A stretch of 64,000 nucleotides of DNA, taken from positions 372,001-436,000 of the forward strand of contig JBAOIG010000002.1 in assembly GCA_037045155.1 (NCBI GenBank), given 5' to 3'. Every line of letters starts with the position of its first letter. Positions within the stretch are counted from its first letter, which is position 1. The DNA is from Thermomicrobiales bacterium. Its GTDB lineage: Bacteria; Chloroflexota; Chloroflexia; Thermomicrobiales; CFX8. Positions 1 through 6,648 of this stretch are shown piece after piece. The position numbers and the translations under genes were made by a program. Under the pieces are notes generated by a model, which was given only the letters and a program-made list of their open reading frames with translations, was not told where the DNA came from and made no database searches.

Positions 1-2367
1 ATCTCGAATCGGGGTGGCGTTGAGGGCGGAATCGCGCTGACCGATGCGGTTGTCCCGGCAGTCAAGGAAGCGCTGGCCGGTATCCCGGGCGGCAGCGACC
101 TGGGCGTCAATCCAATCAAGCAGGACGCGATCAAGGGCGCGGAGACGTTCGGCAACGTGTTCATGAGCCTGTTCATTGTTCTCGGCCTGTTCTCAGTTGC
201 GGCGGGCGTGCTGCTGATCTTCCTGATCTTCATGATGCTGGCTGCCGAGCGTCGCTCGGAGATGGGCATGGCCAGGGCGGTCGGGATGAAGCGTCGTCAC
301 CTGATTCAGGGGTTCATTGCCGAGGGCACCGCCTACGATCTCGGCGCGGCGCTCCTCGGCGCGGCGGCCGGGGTTGGAGTTGCCTTCGCGATCGCCGGAA
401 TCATGGGTCGGCTGCTGGGCGATTTCATCTCGATCGCGCCGTATGCGACATGGCGCTCACTCGTGGTTGCCTATTCGCTCGGCGTGTCGGTGACGTTCGT
501 GACGATCCTCTTTGCCTCGGTGCGTTCCAGCCGCCTCAACATTGTTGCCGCCATTCGTGACCTGCCAGAGGAGGCGCACGCCAGTCGCGACAAGCGGCCG
601 GCCTGGAACTGGTGGTCGAAGCTGCCGCGTGTCGGCCCGTCGATCGGCATCTCTCTGATCAGCATCCTCTGGTTTCCGCTTGAGGTGATCTGGAACGTGC
701 TGCTATCGCCCGTGAAGGCTGCGATCTGGCTGCTGCGGATGCTGGCGGTCCGCGTTGGCTGGGGGCCGGCCGCAGCGGTTGTCGGCGCGCTGCTGATGCT
801 GAGCGGGATGAGCGCGAAGAGTATCTTCCAGTTCTCGAGTGGCCTGACCTTTGTCGCTCTGGGTCTTTCACTGTTCCTGAGCCGCTATCTTCCGAAACGC
901 GCGGTGTACACCTTCTTCTCGGCGGCGATGCTGATCTTCTGGCTGCTGCCGCAGGGCTGGTCGGAGAAGATCCTGCCGAACCTCGGCACTGGCGGCATGG
1001 AGATGTTCTTCGTCTCGGGCTTGTCGATGGTCACTTTCGCCACCCTGATCATTATGTGGAATGCCGAGATGGCCGTCGGGGTTGTCGGACTGTTCGGCCG
1101 GGTCTTCTCACGATGGATCCCGGCCGTGAAGACTGCGATCGCCTACCCTATTTCGGCGAAGGGGCGAACCGGGCTGACGATCGCGATGTTCTCGATGGTG
1201 ATCTTCTCCCTGGTGACGCTGACGACGATCAACGCGAACTTCGTCCAGCTATTCTCGACGGACAAGGCGGGCGCGGGCTGGGACATTTCGGTGACGACCA
1301 GTCCTGCGAATCCGATCGCAGACCTGAAGGCCCAACTGGCCGGCAGCAAGGTGAACCTCGACGATATCCAGGCTGTTGGCCGGGTCAACGGCATCGCCTA
1401 CGCGAACACCGAGATCCGTAACGTTGGGACGGACACCTGGAAGCACTGGCCGATCAGTGGCATGGATGACGCATACATGGCCGCGGCCGACATCCCGCTC
1501 GAGGCGTGGGCCGCCGGCTATGCCAGCGACGCAGATGTCTGGAAGGCGATCAAGGCCGGCGAGAAGGTTGCAATCATCGACGCGAACGCGCTTTCCACGC
1601 AGGGGTTTGGCGACCCGGAGGGGTTCCATGCGCCCGATGGTGTCAAGGTTGTCGACGGCTCGTTCCCGGCGTTCCAGGTCGAAATCGGAAGCAGCCGGAG
1701 TGACAAGACCGATACATGGACGATCATCGGGGTGATCGACAGCAAGGTGAGCATGCTGGCGGGCGTCTACACGTCGGATCAGGTGTTCAGCGGCCTGTTC
1801 GGCGGGTTCGACAGCTCGATGCTCTTCGTCCAGTTGACGCCAGCGGCGCGATCGCAGGCGGACACGATCGCGAAGGAGATAGAGTCGACGCTGCTGACCA
1901 GTGGCGTCCAGGCCGATGCGATTCAGAAGCTGCTGGAGGGCTTTGTCGCCGTCCAGACGGGTATCTTCAAGCTGCTGCAAGGCTTCATGGGACTCGGCCT
2001 CTTTGTCGGTATCGCTGCGTTGGGTGTGATCTCGTTCCGCTCGGTGGTCGAACGGCGGCAGCAGATCGGGATGCTGCGGGCGATCGGCTACCAGCGAAAC
2101 ATGGTGGCAGCGTCGTTCTTGCTGGAATCCCTGGTGATCGCGGGGTTAGGCGTGGTCAGCGGCACGGTGCTGGCCCTGATCCTGTCGTACAACCTGATGC
2201 ATGCCGAGGATTTCACTTCGGGCCAGAGTATGGCCGGGTTCGTCGTTCCGTGGGGCACGGTGATCTTCTTCGTGGTGGCGTCGTTGGTCGCTGCGACGAT
2301 CATGACCTGGATTCCGGCGCGCAAGGCGGCGTCGGTGCCGATCGCCGAGGCGCTTCGCTACGAGTAG
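1..2367 (+). CDS. FtsX/MacB-type ABC transporter permease (5' truncated)
   Basis: The reading frame is open from the first base, so the gene begins upstream; 788 residues are visible. It is a membrane permease of the FtsX family, which together with an ABC ATPase (not in the window) exports or extracts lipids, lipoproteins or peptides. Hydrophobic segments cluster near the start (residues about 55-200), in the middle (about 245-420) and at the C-terminus (last 130 residues), with a large extracytoplasmic loop at about 430-650. Two copies of the FtsX motif are visible: ERRSEMGMARAVGMKRR and VERRQQIGMLRAIGYQR. This indicates a double FtsX domain, as in large no-partner permeases. The C-terminal EALRYE is typical of the family. 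A strong hairpin follows the stop. The substrate cannot be told from sequence. Confidence 0.85.
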   Translation: MSNRGGVEGGIALTDAVVPAVKEALAGIPGGSDLGVNPIKQDAIKGAETFGNVFMSLFIVLGLFSVAAGVLLIFLIFMMLAAERRSEMGMARAVGMKRRHLIQGFIAEGTAYDLGAALLGAAAGVGVAFAIAGIMGRLLGDFISIAPYATWRSLVVAYSLGVSVTFVTILFASVRSSRLNIVAAIRDLPEEAHASRDKRPAWNWWSKLPRVGPSIGISLISILWFPLEVIWNVLLSPVKAAIWLLRMLAVRVGWGPAAAVVGALLMLSGMSAKSIFQFSSGLTFVALGLSLFLSRYLPKRAVYTFFSAAMLIFWLLPQGWSEKILPNLGTGGMEMFFVSGLSMVTFATLIIMWNAEMAVGVVGLFGRVFSRWIPAVKTAIAYPISAKGRTGLTIAMFSMVIFSLVTLTTINANFVQLFSTDKAGAGWDISVTTSPANPIADLKAQLAGSKVNLDDIQAVGRVNGIAYANTEIRNVGTDTWKHWPISGMDDAYMAAADIPLEAWAAGYASDADVWKAIKAGEKVAIIDANALSTQGFGDPEGFHAPDGVKVVDGSFPAFQVEIGSSRSDKTDTWTIIGVIDSKVSMLAGVYTSDQVFSGLFGGFDSSMLFVQLTPAARSQADTIAKEIESTLLTSGVQADAIQKLLEGFVAVQTGIFKLLQGFMGLGLFVGIAALGVISFRSVVERRQQIGMLRAIGYQRNMVAASFLLESLVIAGLGVVSGTVLALILSYNLMHAEDFTSGQSMAGFVVPWGTVIFFVVASLVAATIMTWIPARKAASVPIAEALRYE

Positions 2368-2395
2368 CCGGCTTCACTCGCACCGACCTTACCTG

Positions 2396-2425
2396 ACGAT
2401 GGCGGCCCAACCGGGCCGCCATCGT
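2396..2425 (+). terminator. Hairpin terminator after the ABC permease
   Basis: A perfect 13-bp stem (ACGATGGCGGCCC with its complement) closes on an AACC loop 28 bases after the stop codon and is followed by TGTCTGGTT. There is no real U-tract, so termination is likely but not certain. Confidence 0.6.
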
Positions 2426-2474
2426 TGTCTGGTTCGAAAATTGCAACGGGGGTCATCAGAAAGGAGGCCCCGAG

Positions 2475-3095
2475 ATGGTGTGGTACCGAGACGGCTGGCC
2501 TGTTCCACGTGAAACATCGACGGTGAACCTGATCCTCCGGGTGCTCGGTCCCGAGCACACAGAGCGCGACTACGCCGCGTTGATGGAAGACCCCGGCGCG
2601 CTCAGAGACTGGAGCGCATCGGCGTGGCCCCCCGACGACTTCACAGCCGCGGAAAACGCCGCCGACCTGACGCGACATGAGGCGGAATGGGAGCGCCGCG
2701 AGGCGTTCGCCTACACGGTGCTGAGCGCCGACGAGTCTCGCTGCGAGGGTTGTGTCTACATCCGGCCATATGACAGCAGCCAGTGGCATCCGCGGATCGC
2801 CCCGACCAGCGCCGCGCCACAAGCGGACGAACATGCCGCCGTCGTCACCTGGTGGATGCGGCCGAGCGCGGTCGCTCAGAAGCTCGACGAGGAGCTGTTG
2901 GCTGGTCTCATGGGCTGGCTGAGGGCCGACTGGCGGTTCTCGGAGGTCTTCTTCCTGGTCAACCAGGAGCGCTCCCGAGACCTGCTGCTCCACCGCGAGG
3001 CGGGTCTGCATGAAATCGCGACCGCGCGGTCGGTTGACGGTTCGACGCGCTGGCATCTGTTCCGGCTGCAAGACGAAGGGGCTCCGGAACTGTAA
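2475..3095 (+). CDS. GNAT-like N-acetyltransferase with an embedded parS site
   Basis: The 206-residue protein resembles GNAT acetyltransferases, which transfer the acetyl group of acetyl-CoA to an amine. Support is the overall length, an N-terminal strand-helix region, a central strand pattern (ITWWMRPS-like stretch near residue 122, then a helix) and a late VFFLVNQERSRDLLLHREAG segment that looks like the family's fourth motif. The acetyl-CoA loop is not canonical, so the family call is moderate. The ATG is set by a strong AAGGAGG seven bases upstream. Codons 9-14 (VPRETS) are encoded by an exact parS sequence, and a second parS lies ten bases past the stop, so the gene is bracketed by ParB sites. 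The substrate is unknown. Confidence 0.6.
   Translation: MVWYRDGWPVPRETSTVNLILRVLGPEHTERDYAALMEDPGALRDWSASAWPPDDFTAAENAADLTRHEAEWERREAFAYTVLSADESRCEGCVYIRPYDSSQWHPRIAPTSAAPQADEHAAVVTWWMRPSAVAQKLDEELLAGLMGWLRADWRFSEVFFLVNQERSRDLLLHREAGLHEIATARSVDGSTRWHLFRLQDEGAPEL
2501..2516. promoter_or_regulatory. parS: parS site 1 (ParB-binding centromere), inside a coding sequence
   Basis: TGTTCCACGTGAAACA is identical to the Bacillus subtilis parS sequence (consensus TGTTNCACGTGAAACA), the 16-bp site that ParB/Spo0J loads onto for chromosome or plasmid segregation. It lies within codons 9-14 of the acetyltransferase-like gene. The same 19-mer (parS plus TCG) recurs 604 bp downstream. Seen directly; function follows from the known ParB consensus. 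Confidence 0.88.
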
Positions 3096-3130
3096 TCACG
3101 CCGATGTTCCACGTGAAACATCGGCGTGAT
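3095..3130. promoter_or_regulatory. parS: parS site 2 within a 36-bp dyad
   Basis: A second exact TGTTCCACGTGAAACA occupies 3105-3120. It is flanked by perfect 10-bp inverted arms (ATCACGCCGA at 3095-3104, TCGGCGTGAT at 3121-3130), giving a 36-bp near-perfect palindrome that starts at the last base of the acetyltransferase stop codon. It may therefore serve both as a ParB nucleation site and as a hairpin terminator between the two convergent genes. Confidence 0.88.
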
Positions 3131-3144
3131 GACGCTGGATCGAG

Positions 3145-3930
3145 CTAACGGCTGGTTCCGGGGATCGATCCGTGAATGTCGGCTGCGATTTCGTCGAGGG
3201 CGGCCATCGTCTCGCGGAAGACGCTCGTGGCGTACGTGACGCGCAGCGCGCCACACTCGGCGGCTGTGTCCAGCGATAGCGGCCCGCCACGGCGAACCGT
3301 CACGTTGATCACTCCCACTGCGTCGACCATCGCGCGAATCGCTGCCGGATCGCTGAGGGCGATCGGATAGATGCAGTCCGCCCCTGCTTCGCGATAGATT
3401 CGCGCTCGCCGCAGCCCGTCGGCAAGCTGCGTCTCTAGCGTCCCCTCGGACCGGATGAACACGTCGATTCGCGCGTTCAGCACCAGGTCGACGCCAAGAG
3501 CGCGCGCCTCGGCCTTCACCGCTGACAGTAGCTCCGCCTGCGTTTCGGCTGGGATCAGACCGGCGTCGCCGTGATGGTCCGATTCTTCGAGATTCATCCC
3601 AGCTACGCCGGCCTCGATCAGGCGTCGCGCGATCTCGGCTGGTGGCAGCTGGTAGCCCGCCTCGAAATCGACCGTGACTGGCGCGGACACAGCGCGGGCG
3701 ATGCGCGCCGACGCAGCGAGCATCTCGTCGACCGGGGCTGCTTCGTGATCCGCGTAGCCGAGGGCGATCGCAACGCCCCCGCTCGTTGTCGCAATCGCGG
3801 GAAAGCCTGCCGCGACAATCCGCTGCGCGCTCGCCGCGTCCCATGCGTTCGGCATCACCAGCATCCCGGGGCCGGCATGCATGGCGCGAAACGCTTCGGT
3901 CTTTGCCGAGAGTTGTTCGATATCGGTCAT
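3145..3930 (-). CDS. Isocitrate lyase / PEP mutase family protein
   Basis: The 261-residue protein belongs to the isocitrate lyase/phosphoenolpyruvate mutase superfamily, Mg-dependent TIM-barrel enzymes that cleave or rearrange C-C or C-P bonds of 2-oxo-acid-like substrates. Family signatures in order are MPNAWDAASAQRIVAAGFPAIATTSGG near the start, VTVDFEAGY (metal-binding Asp/Glu region), AGMNLEES, LNARIDVF and GADCIYPIA. The KKCGH lyase loop of true isocitrate lyase is absent, as in the short oxaloacetate/carboxyphosphonoenolpyruvate-type members. The ATG at 3930 is preferred over a TTG four codons upstream. It lies convergent to the parS-bearing gene. The exact substrate is not determined. 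Confidence 0.85.
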   Translation of the reverse strand: MTDIEQLSAKTEAFRAMHAGPGMLVMPNAWDAASAQRIVAAGFPAIATTSGGVAIALGYADHEAAPVDEMLAASARIARAVSAPVTVDFEAGYQLPPAEIARRLIEAGVAGMNLEESDHHGDAGLIPAETQAELLSAVKAEARALGVDLVLNARIDVFIRSEGTLETQLADGLRRARIYREAGADCIYPIALSDPAAIRAMVDAVGVINVTVRRGGPLSLDTAAECGALRVTYATSVFRETMAALDEIAADIHGSIPGTSR

Positions 3931-4033
3931 TGCGTTGTCCAACCTGTTGTGCTGCCGGTCATCTCGACCTGGCGGCGTCGTGACTCAGATTCCTGTCTGG
4001 TGTCGAGAGGTAGTCGCGACTGGACGATCCTCA

Positions 4034-4765
4034 CTATCCCTCCCAGACGTAGGGCAGGTCGATGATCGTCCCCGGCTCGGAGATCGAAACCAGCGCATTG
4101 AGCCCGTCGTTGATGATCTGCCGTTGCAACGCCTCGTCCCGTCCCAGCGGATACCCGAAGGGAAAGCGCAGCGACACGACCCTGGGCAGCTTGAGCTTGA
4201 CCGCGATCTCACGGAAGAGTGTGACGGATACCGTCGAGATGCCGGCCTCTTCGATTGCCCGCTGAACCAGCCCCACGGACCGGTTGCAGCCCATTCAGGC
4301 AGGTGTCATGAAGACGGCGTCGACCCGGTCTTCCTTGAGGTGGCGTGCGACATCTTTCGCCGATGTCTCCGCCAGCGCCTCCAGATCCTTGATATAGCCG
4401 TAGAAGGAGTAGCAGCGTGGCCCGAGCTCGCCGATCACGCCCGCCTGCGCCAGCTCACGGAACCGATCCGTCGGCAGCATGAAGTTGAAATCGCCGTCGA
4501 CATGGGCGTGATCGTAGTGGTTGTGGGTGACCATGAGGTCCGTGGCGGAAGCGTCCGACGGAACCTCCCGGTAGCTCCAGTCGTAGCCGTCGTTGTCGAT
4601 ATCGAACGGCTTCTGTTGCTTGAGGTGAACCCCACCGGTCGTCACCAGCGCCACTCGGCACTCGCTCAACGGCTTGGTCAGAGGCGTCCAGGGAATAGTC
4701 TCCATCGCGGGGGTAACCTCTACACCCCGCGGAAAGCGTTCGCCAGGATCAAGATACGCCGTCAC
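4034..4765 (-). CDS. PrdB/GrdB-type reductase, probable selenoprotein (UGA at codon 157)
   Basis: Two consecutive open frames in the same frame are separated only by a TGA (4297-4295); read through, they give one 243-residue protein of the D-proline reductase PrdB / glycine-sarcosine-betaine reductase selenoprotein B family. Family features are TPLTKPLSECRVALVTTGGVHL near the start, the VTHNHYDHAHVDGDFNFMLP segment, and DAVFMTPA-U-MGCNRSVG followed by an IEEAGISTVSVT stretch. The UGA sits exactly where the family carries its redox Sec or Cys, giving U-M-G-C. A 30-nt hairpin starting four bases after the UGA fits a bacterial SECIS. Length matches PrdB (about 240). The start is uncertain: a GTG at 4765 is used, but the frame stays open upstream. 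No PrdA, Grd partner or sel genes are in the window, so this is a stand-alone paralogue of unknown substrate. Confidence 0.82.
4261..4290 (-). promoter_or_regulatory. Candidate bacterial SECIS hairpin
   Basis: In the mRNA sense, GCUG-(C)-AACC-GGUCC pairs with GGGCU-GGUU-CAGC: 13 base pairs with two G-U wobbles and a single bulged C, closed by a GUG loop. The loop lies 19-21 nt after the UGA, within the 16-37 nt window generally used for bacterial SECIS elements that bind SelB. The hairpin is seen directly; its role is inferred. Confidence 0.65.
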
Positions 4766-5133
4766 ACTCCACCAGTCTTCCCTTGCTCCGAGCGTATCCG
4801 TCCAGCCGCCGGATTCATCCGGCGTTGCGGAGCTCGTGAGCCAAACACGACGCCATGAGGCGCGGTCATCCGGCCCGGGCGCTACCTGTCACCAGCATCG
4901 GGGAGACCGCCAAACGACGGCGAGCCAGTCGTCGCCAATCTATCCCCACTGTTTACCGCCGTCAACAATGGCTGGAAGGCGAGCAGCGCAGAGCGCAAGT
5001 ACATGACATAACGATGAGACCTGTTGTCGGAGTCGAACGACGTGTGGCGCTCACGTCGTTCGGGAGATCAAGCAGAGATATCGATCGGAAAGCCACTAAC
5101 AATCGAATTCGTCGATAGTATGATCGGCCGGAC
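4766..5133. other. Intergenic stretch without a confident gene
   Basis: Between the selenoprotein start and the methyltransferase stop I see no coding sequence with a ribosome site. It contains a perfect 10-bp inverted repeat with a 9-nt spacer (CGAACGACGT at 5034-5043, ACGTCGTTCG at 5053-5062), without a U-tract. The left end may hold the true N-terminus of the selenoprotein, since that frame is open for at least 30 codons above 4765. Confidence 0.5.
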
Positions 5134-5880
5134 CTATTCAGGCCGGAACGCGCCGTAGACGGCGTGGCCGGCGTAGGCCCAGAAGACATCGGCGGCGACG
5201 TAGCCGGCCTCGCGAAACCAGTCGAGCTGGTCCGCGATGGGTGAGGGGGTATCGATCGGGTCCGGATGATCGAAGATGTTCCAGTCGTCGCCGTCGAACA
5301 GCTCCCAGGCGTCGAGCGTGCCGGTCAGCTCCAGCGACCGGCTGCGCACTTCGTCGTCCCACTCCCGCGCGGCCAGTCGCAGCGCCGCCGGGCTGGCCGG
5401 CTGGAAGAGATCAGCAATCAACACCCCGCCGCCCGGTTTGAGCGCCGGCAGGAGTCGCCGGTAGAGCGCGCGCTTGCCAGCGGCGTCCCGGTGGTGAATG
5501 GCCAGGCTACTGACGACGCAACGGACTGGCGCAGGAAGCGCGTCGATCCAGCCCTCATCCTCCAGCCGGAACTGCCGGAGCTCGTAGCGGCCGGCGTACT
5601 CCGCAAGATTGCGCTCCGCCTCGGCGAGCATCGTGTCGCTGCCGTCGAGAAGGAGTGCGTGGGCGCGTGGGTATCGGGCGAGGATTGCCTTGCTCAGCCA
5701 GCCAACGCCAGCGGCGATATCGACGACGGTGAGCTCGGCGTCCGGCTTGCCGGGGACAAGCGCAACGATCGTTCGCTCGATCTCGTCGCGCCGGGGGATC
5801 ATCACCCTGCCAACGTCGATGAATGTCGCTGAATCACTCTCCTGCCAACTGGCCGACGGGGCCGGCCGATCGCTGGACAT
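5134..5880 (-). CDS. Class I SAM-dependent methyltransferase
   Basis: A 248-residue Rossmann-fold methyltransferase that uses S-adenosylmethionine. Motif I reads VVDIAAGVGWLSKAIL (residues about 51-66), the acidic end of strand 2 is LLLDGSD, and the post-motif LPAPVRCVVSSLAIHH matches the fourth strand of small-molecule methyltransferases. LKPGGGVLIADLF (about 149-161) is the usual motif following. The C-terminal half (FREAGYVAADVFWAYAGHAVYGAFR) is the family's substrate-side sheet. It lies 30 bp downstream of a TetR gene on the same strand and may be co-transcribed with it. The acceptor is unknown. Confidence 0.85.
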   Translation of the reverse strand: MSSDRPAPSASWQESDSATFIDVGRVMIPRRDEIERTIVALVPGKPDAELTVVDIAAGVGWLSKAILARYPRAHALLLDGSDTMLAEAERNLAEYAGRYELRQFRLEDEGWIDALPAPVRCVVSSLAIHHRDAAGKRALYRRLLPALKPGGGVLIADLFQPASPAALRLAAREWDDEVRSRSLELTGTLDAWELFDGDDWNIFDHPDPIDTPSPIADQLDWFREAGYVAADVFWAYAGHAVYGAFRPE

Positions 5881-5910
5881 GCGGACTCCGATCGCCGGGA
5901 CTTCCCGGTC

Positions 5911-6513
5911 CTAGCCAGCTGTGTTTGCGTCGATGCCGTGCAGCAGGAAGTCGAGGACACTATCGGTCGCTTCTTCGGGGCTGATAGTCGCGCGCGCAAG
6001 TGGGACGCGATAGGCGCCGAGCAGCGCCAGCGTCATCCGGGCAGCGCTGATTGGATCGAGGGCGCGGAAGACTCCCTCGTGAATACCCTCGCGAATGATC
6101 CGCACCAGCAGGTCGCGGACCGGTGCGAAGCAGGCTGCGAAATCCGGGTAACGGTCGGGGCTGGCGATGCCAGCCAGATCCTGGCCCGCTCCGGCATTCG
6201 TGGCGAAATATCGCGCCTGGTGATCGACCAGCACACGTAGCCGCGCCCGCGCGCCGACCGCCTCATCGACCGCTGCAGTCGCCCCGTCCATGAAACGCCC
6301 GACCTCGCGGGTGAGGTAGGCGAGGAGCAGGTGCTCCTTGTCGGGGAAATAGCCGTAGACGGTGTTGCGGACAACGCCGGCCCGTTCAGCGACGAGGGTC
6401 AGCGTAATGTCGCTGTAACCGCGCTCGTCGAGGAGCCCGCCCCAGGCGTCCAGAAGCGCCGTCTCGGTGCGATGTCGATGCTTGGCGATGGTTGCTTCAC
6501 TGATCCGTGGCAT
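5911..6513 (-). CDS. TetR/AcrR family transcriptional regulator
   Basis: A 200-residue repressor-type protein with the N-terminal TetR helix-turn-helix (residues about 15-60: ALLDAWGGLLDERGYSDITLTLVAERAGVVRNTVYGYFPDKEHL) and a variable all-helical ligand domain. It is divergent from the MMPL transporter with only 135 bp between starts. This is the classic arrangement in which TetR represses both itself and the efflux pump until a ligand binds. The methyltransferase gene follows it. The regulated ligand is not predictable. Confidence 0.92.
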   Translation of the reverse strand: MPRISEATIAKHRHRTETALLDAWGGLLDERGYSDITLTLVAERAGVVRNTVYGYFPDKEHLLLAYLTREVGRFMDGATAAVDEAVGARARLRVLVDHQARYFATNAGAGQDLAGIASPDRYPDFAACFAPVRDLLVRIIREGIHEGVFRALDPISAARMTLALLGAYRVPLARATISPEEATDSVLDFLLHGIDANTAG

Positions 6514-6543
6514 ACAGGAAGTATAGCATATGGACGAAACGTC

Positions 6544-6572
6544 TTGACAAGTCGACGCAATGTCGTGAAAAT
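6544..6572 (+). promoter_or_regulatory. Candidate promoter of the MMPL transporter
   Basis: TTGACA (6544-6549) and GAAAAT (6567-6572) are separated by 17 bp in the TetR-MMPL divergent region. The -35 overlaps an imperfect dyad (CGTC-TTG-A-CAA-GTC-GACG), a plausible TetR operator. The motif match is seen; operator function is inferred. Confidence 0.5.
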
Positions 6573-6648
6573 AGGAGAGACCTGATCCTCACGAAGGGGG
6601 CAGCAGGCGAAGAGGCGACGTACGATTCACGTACAGAAGGGCGCACCC

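Noticed and set aside
1249..1980. 243-codon minus-strand frame inside the ABC permease
   Set aside because: It is antisense to a well-supported membrane protein, is Arg-rich low-quality sequence and has no ribosome site; a shadow of high-GC coding.
4838..5118. Possible tRNA-like arm near 5034-5062 (GTTCGACTCC on the minus strand)
   Set aside because: The T-arm stem does not pair properly and no acceptor, D or anticodon arms can be built; selC was considered because of the selenoprotein next to it.
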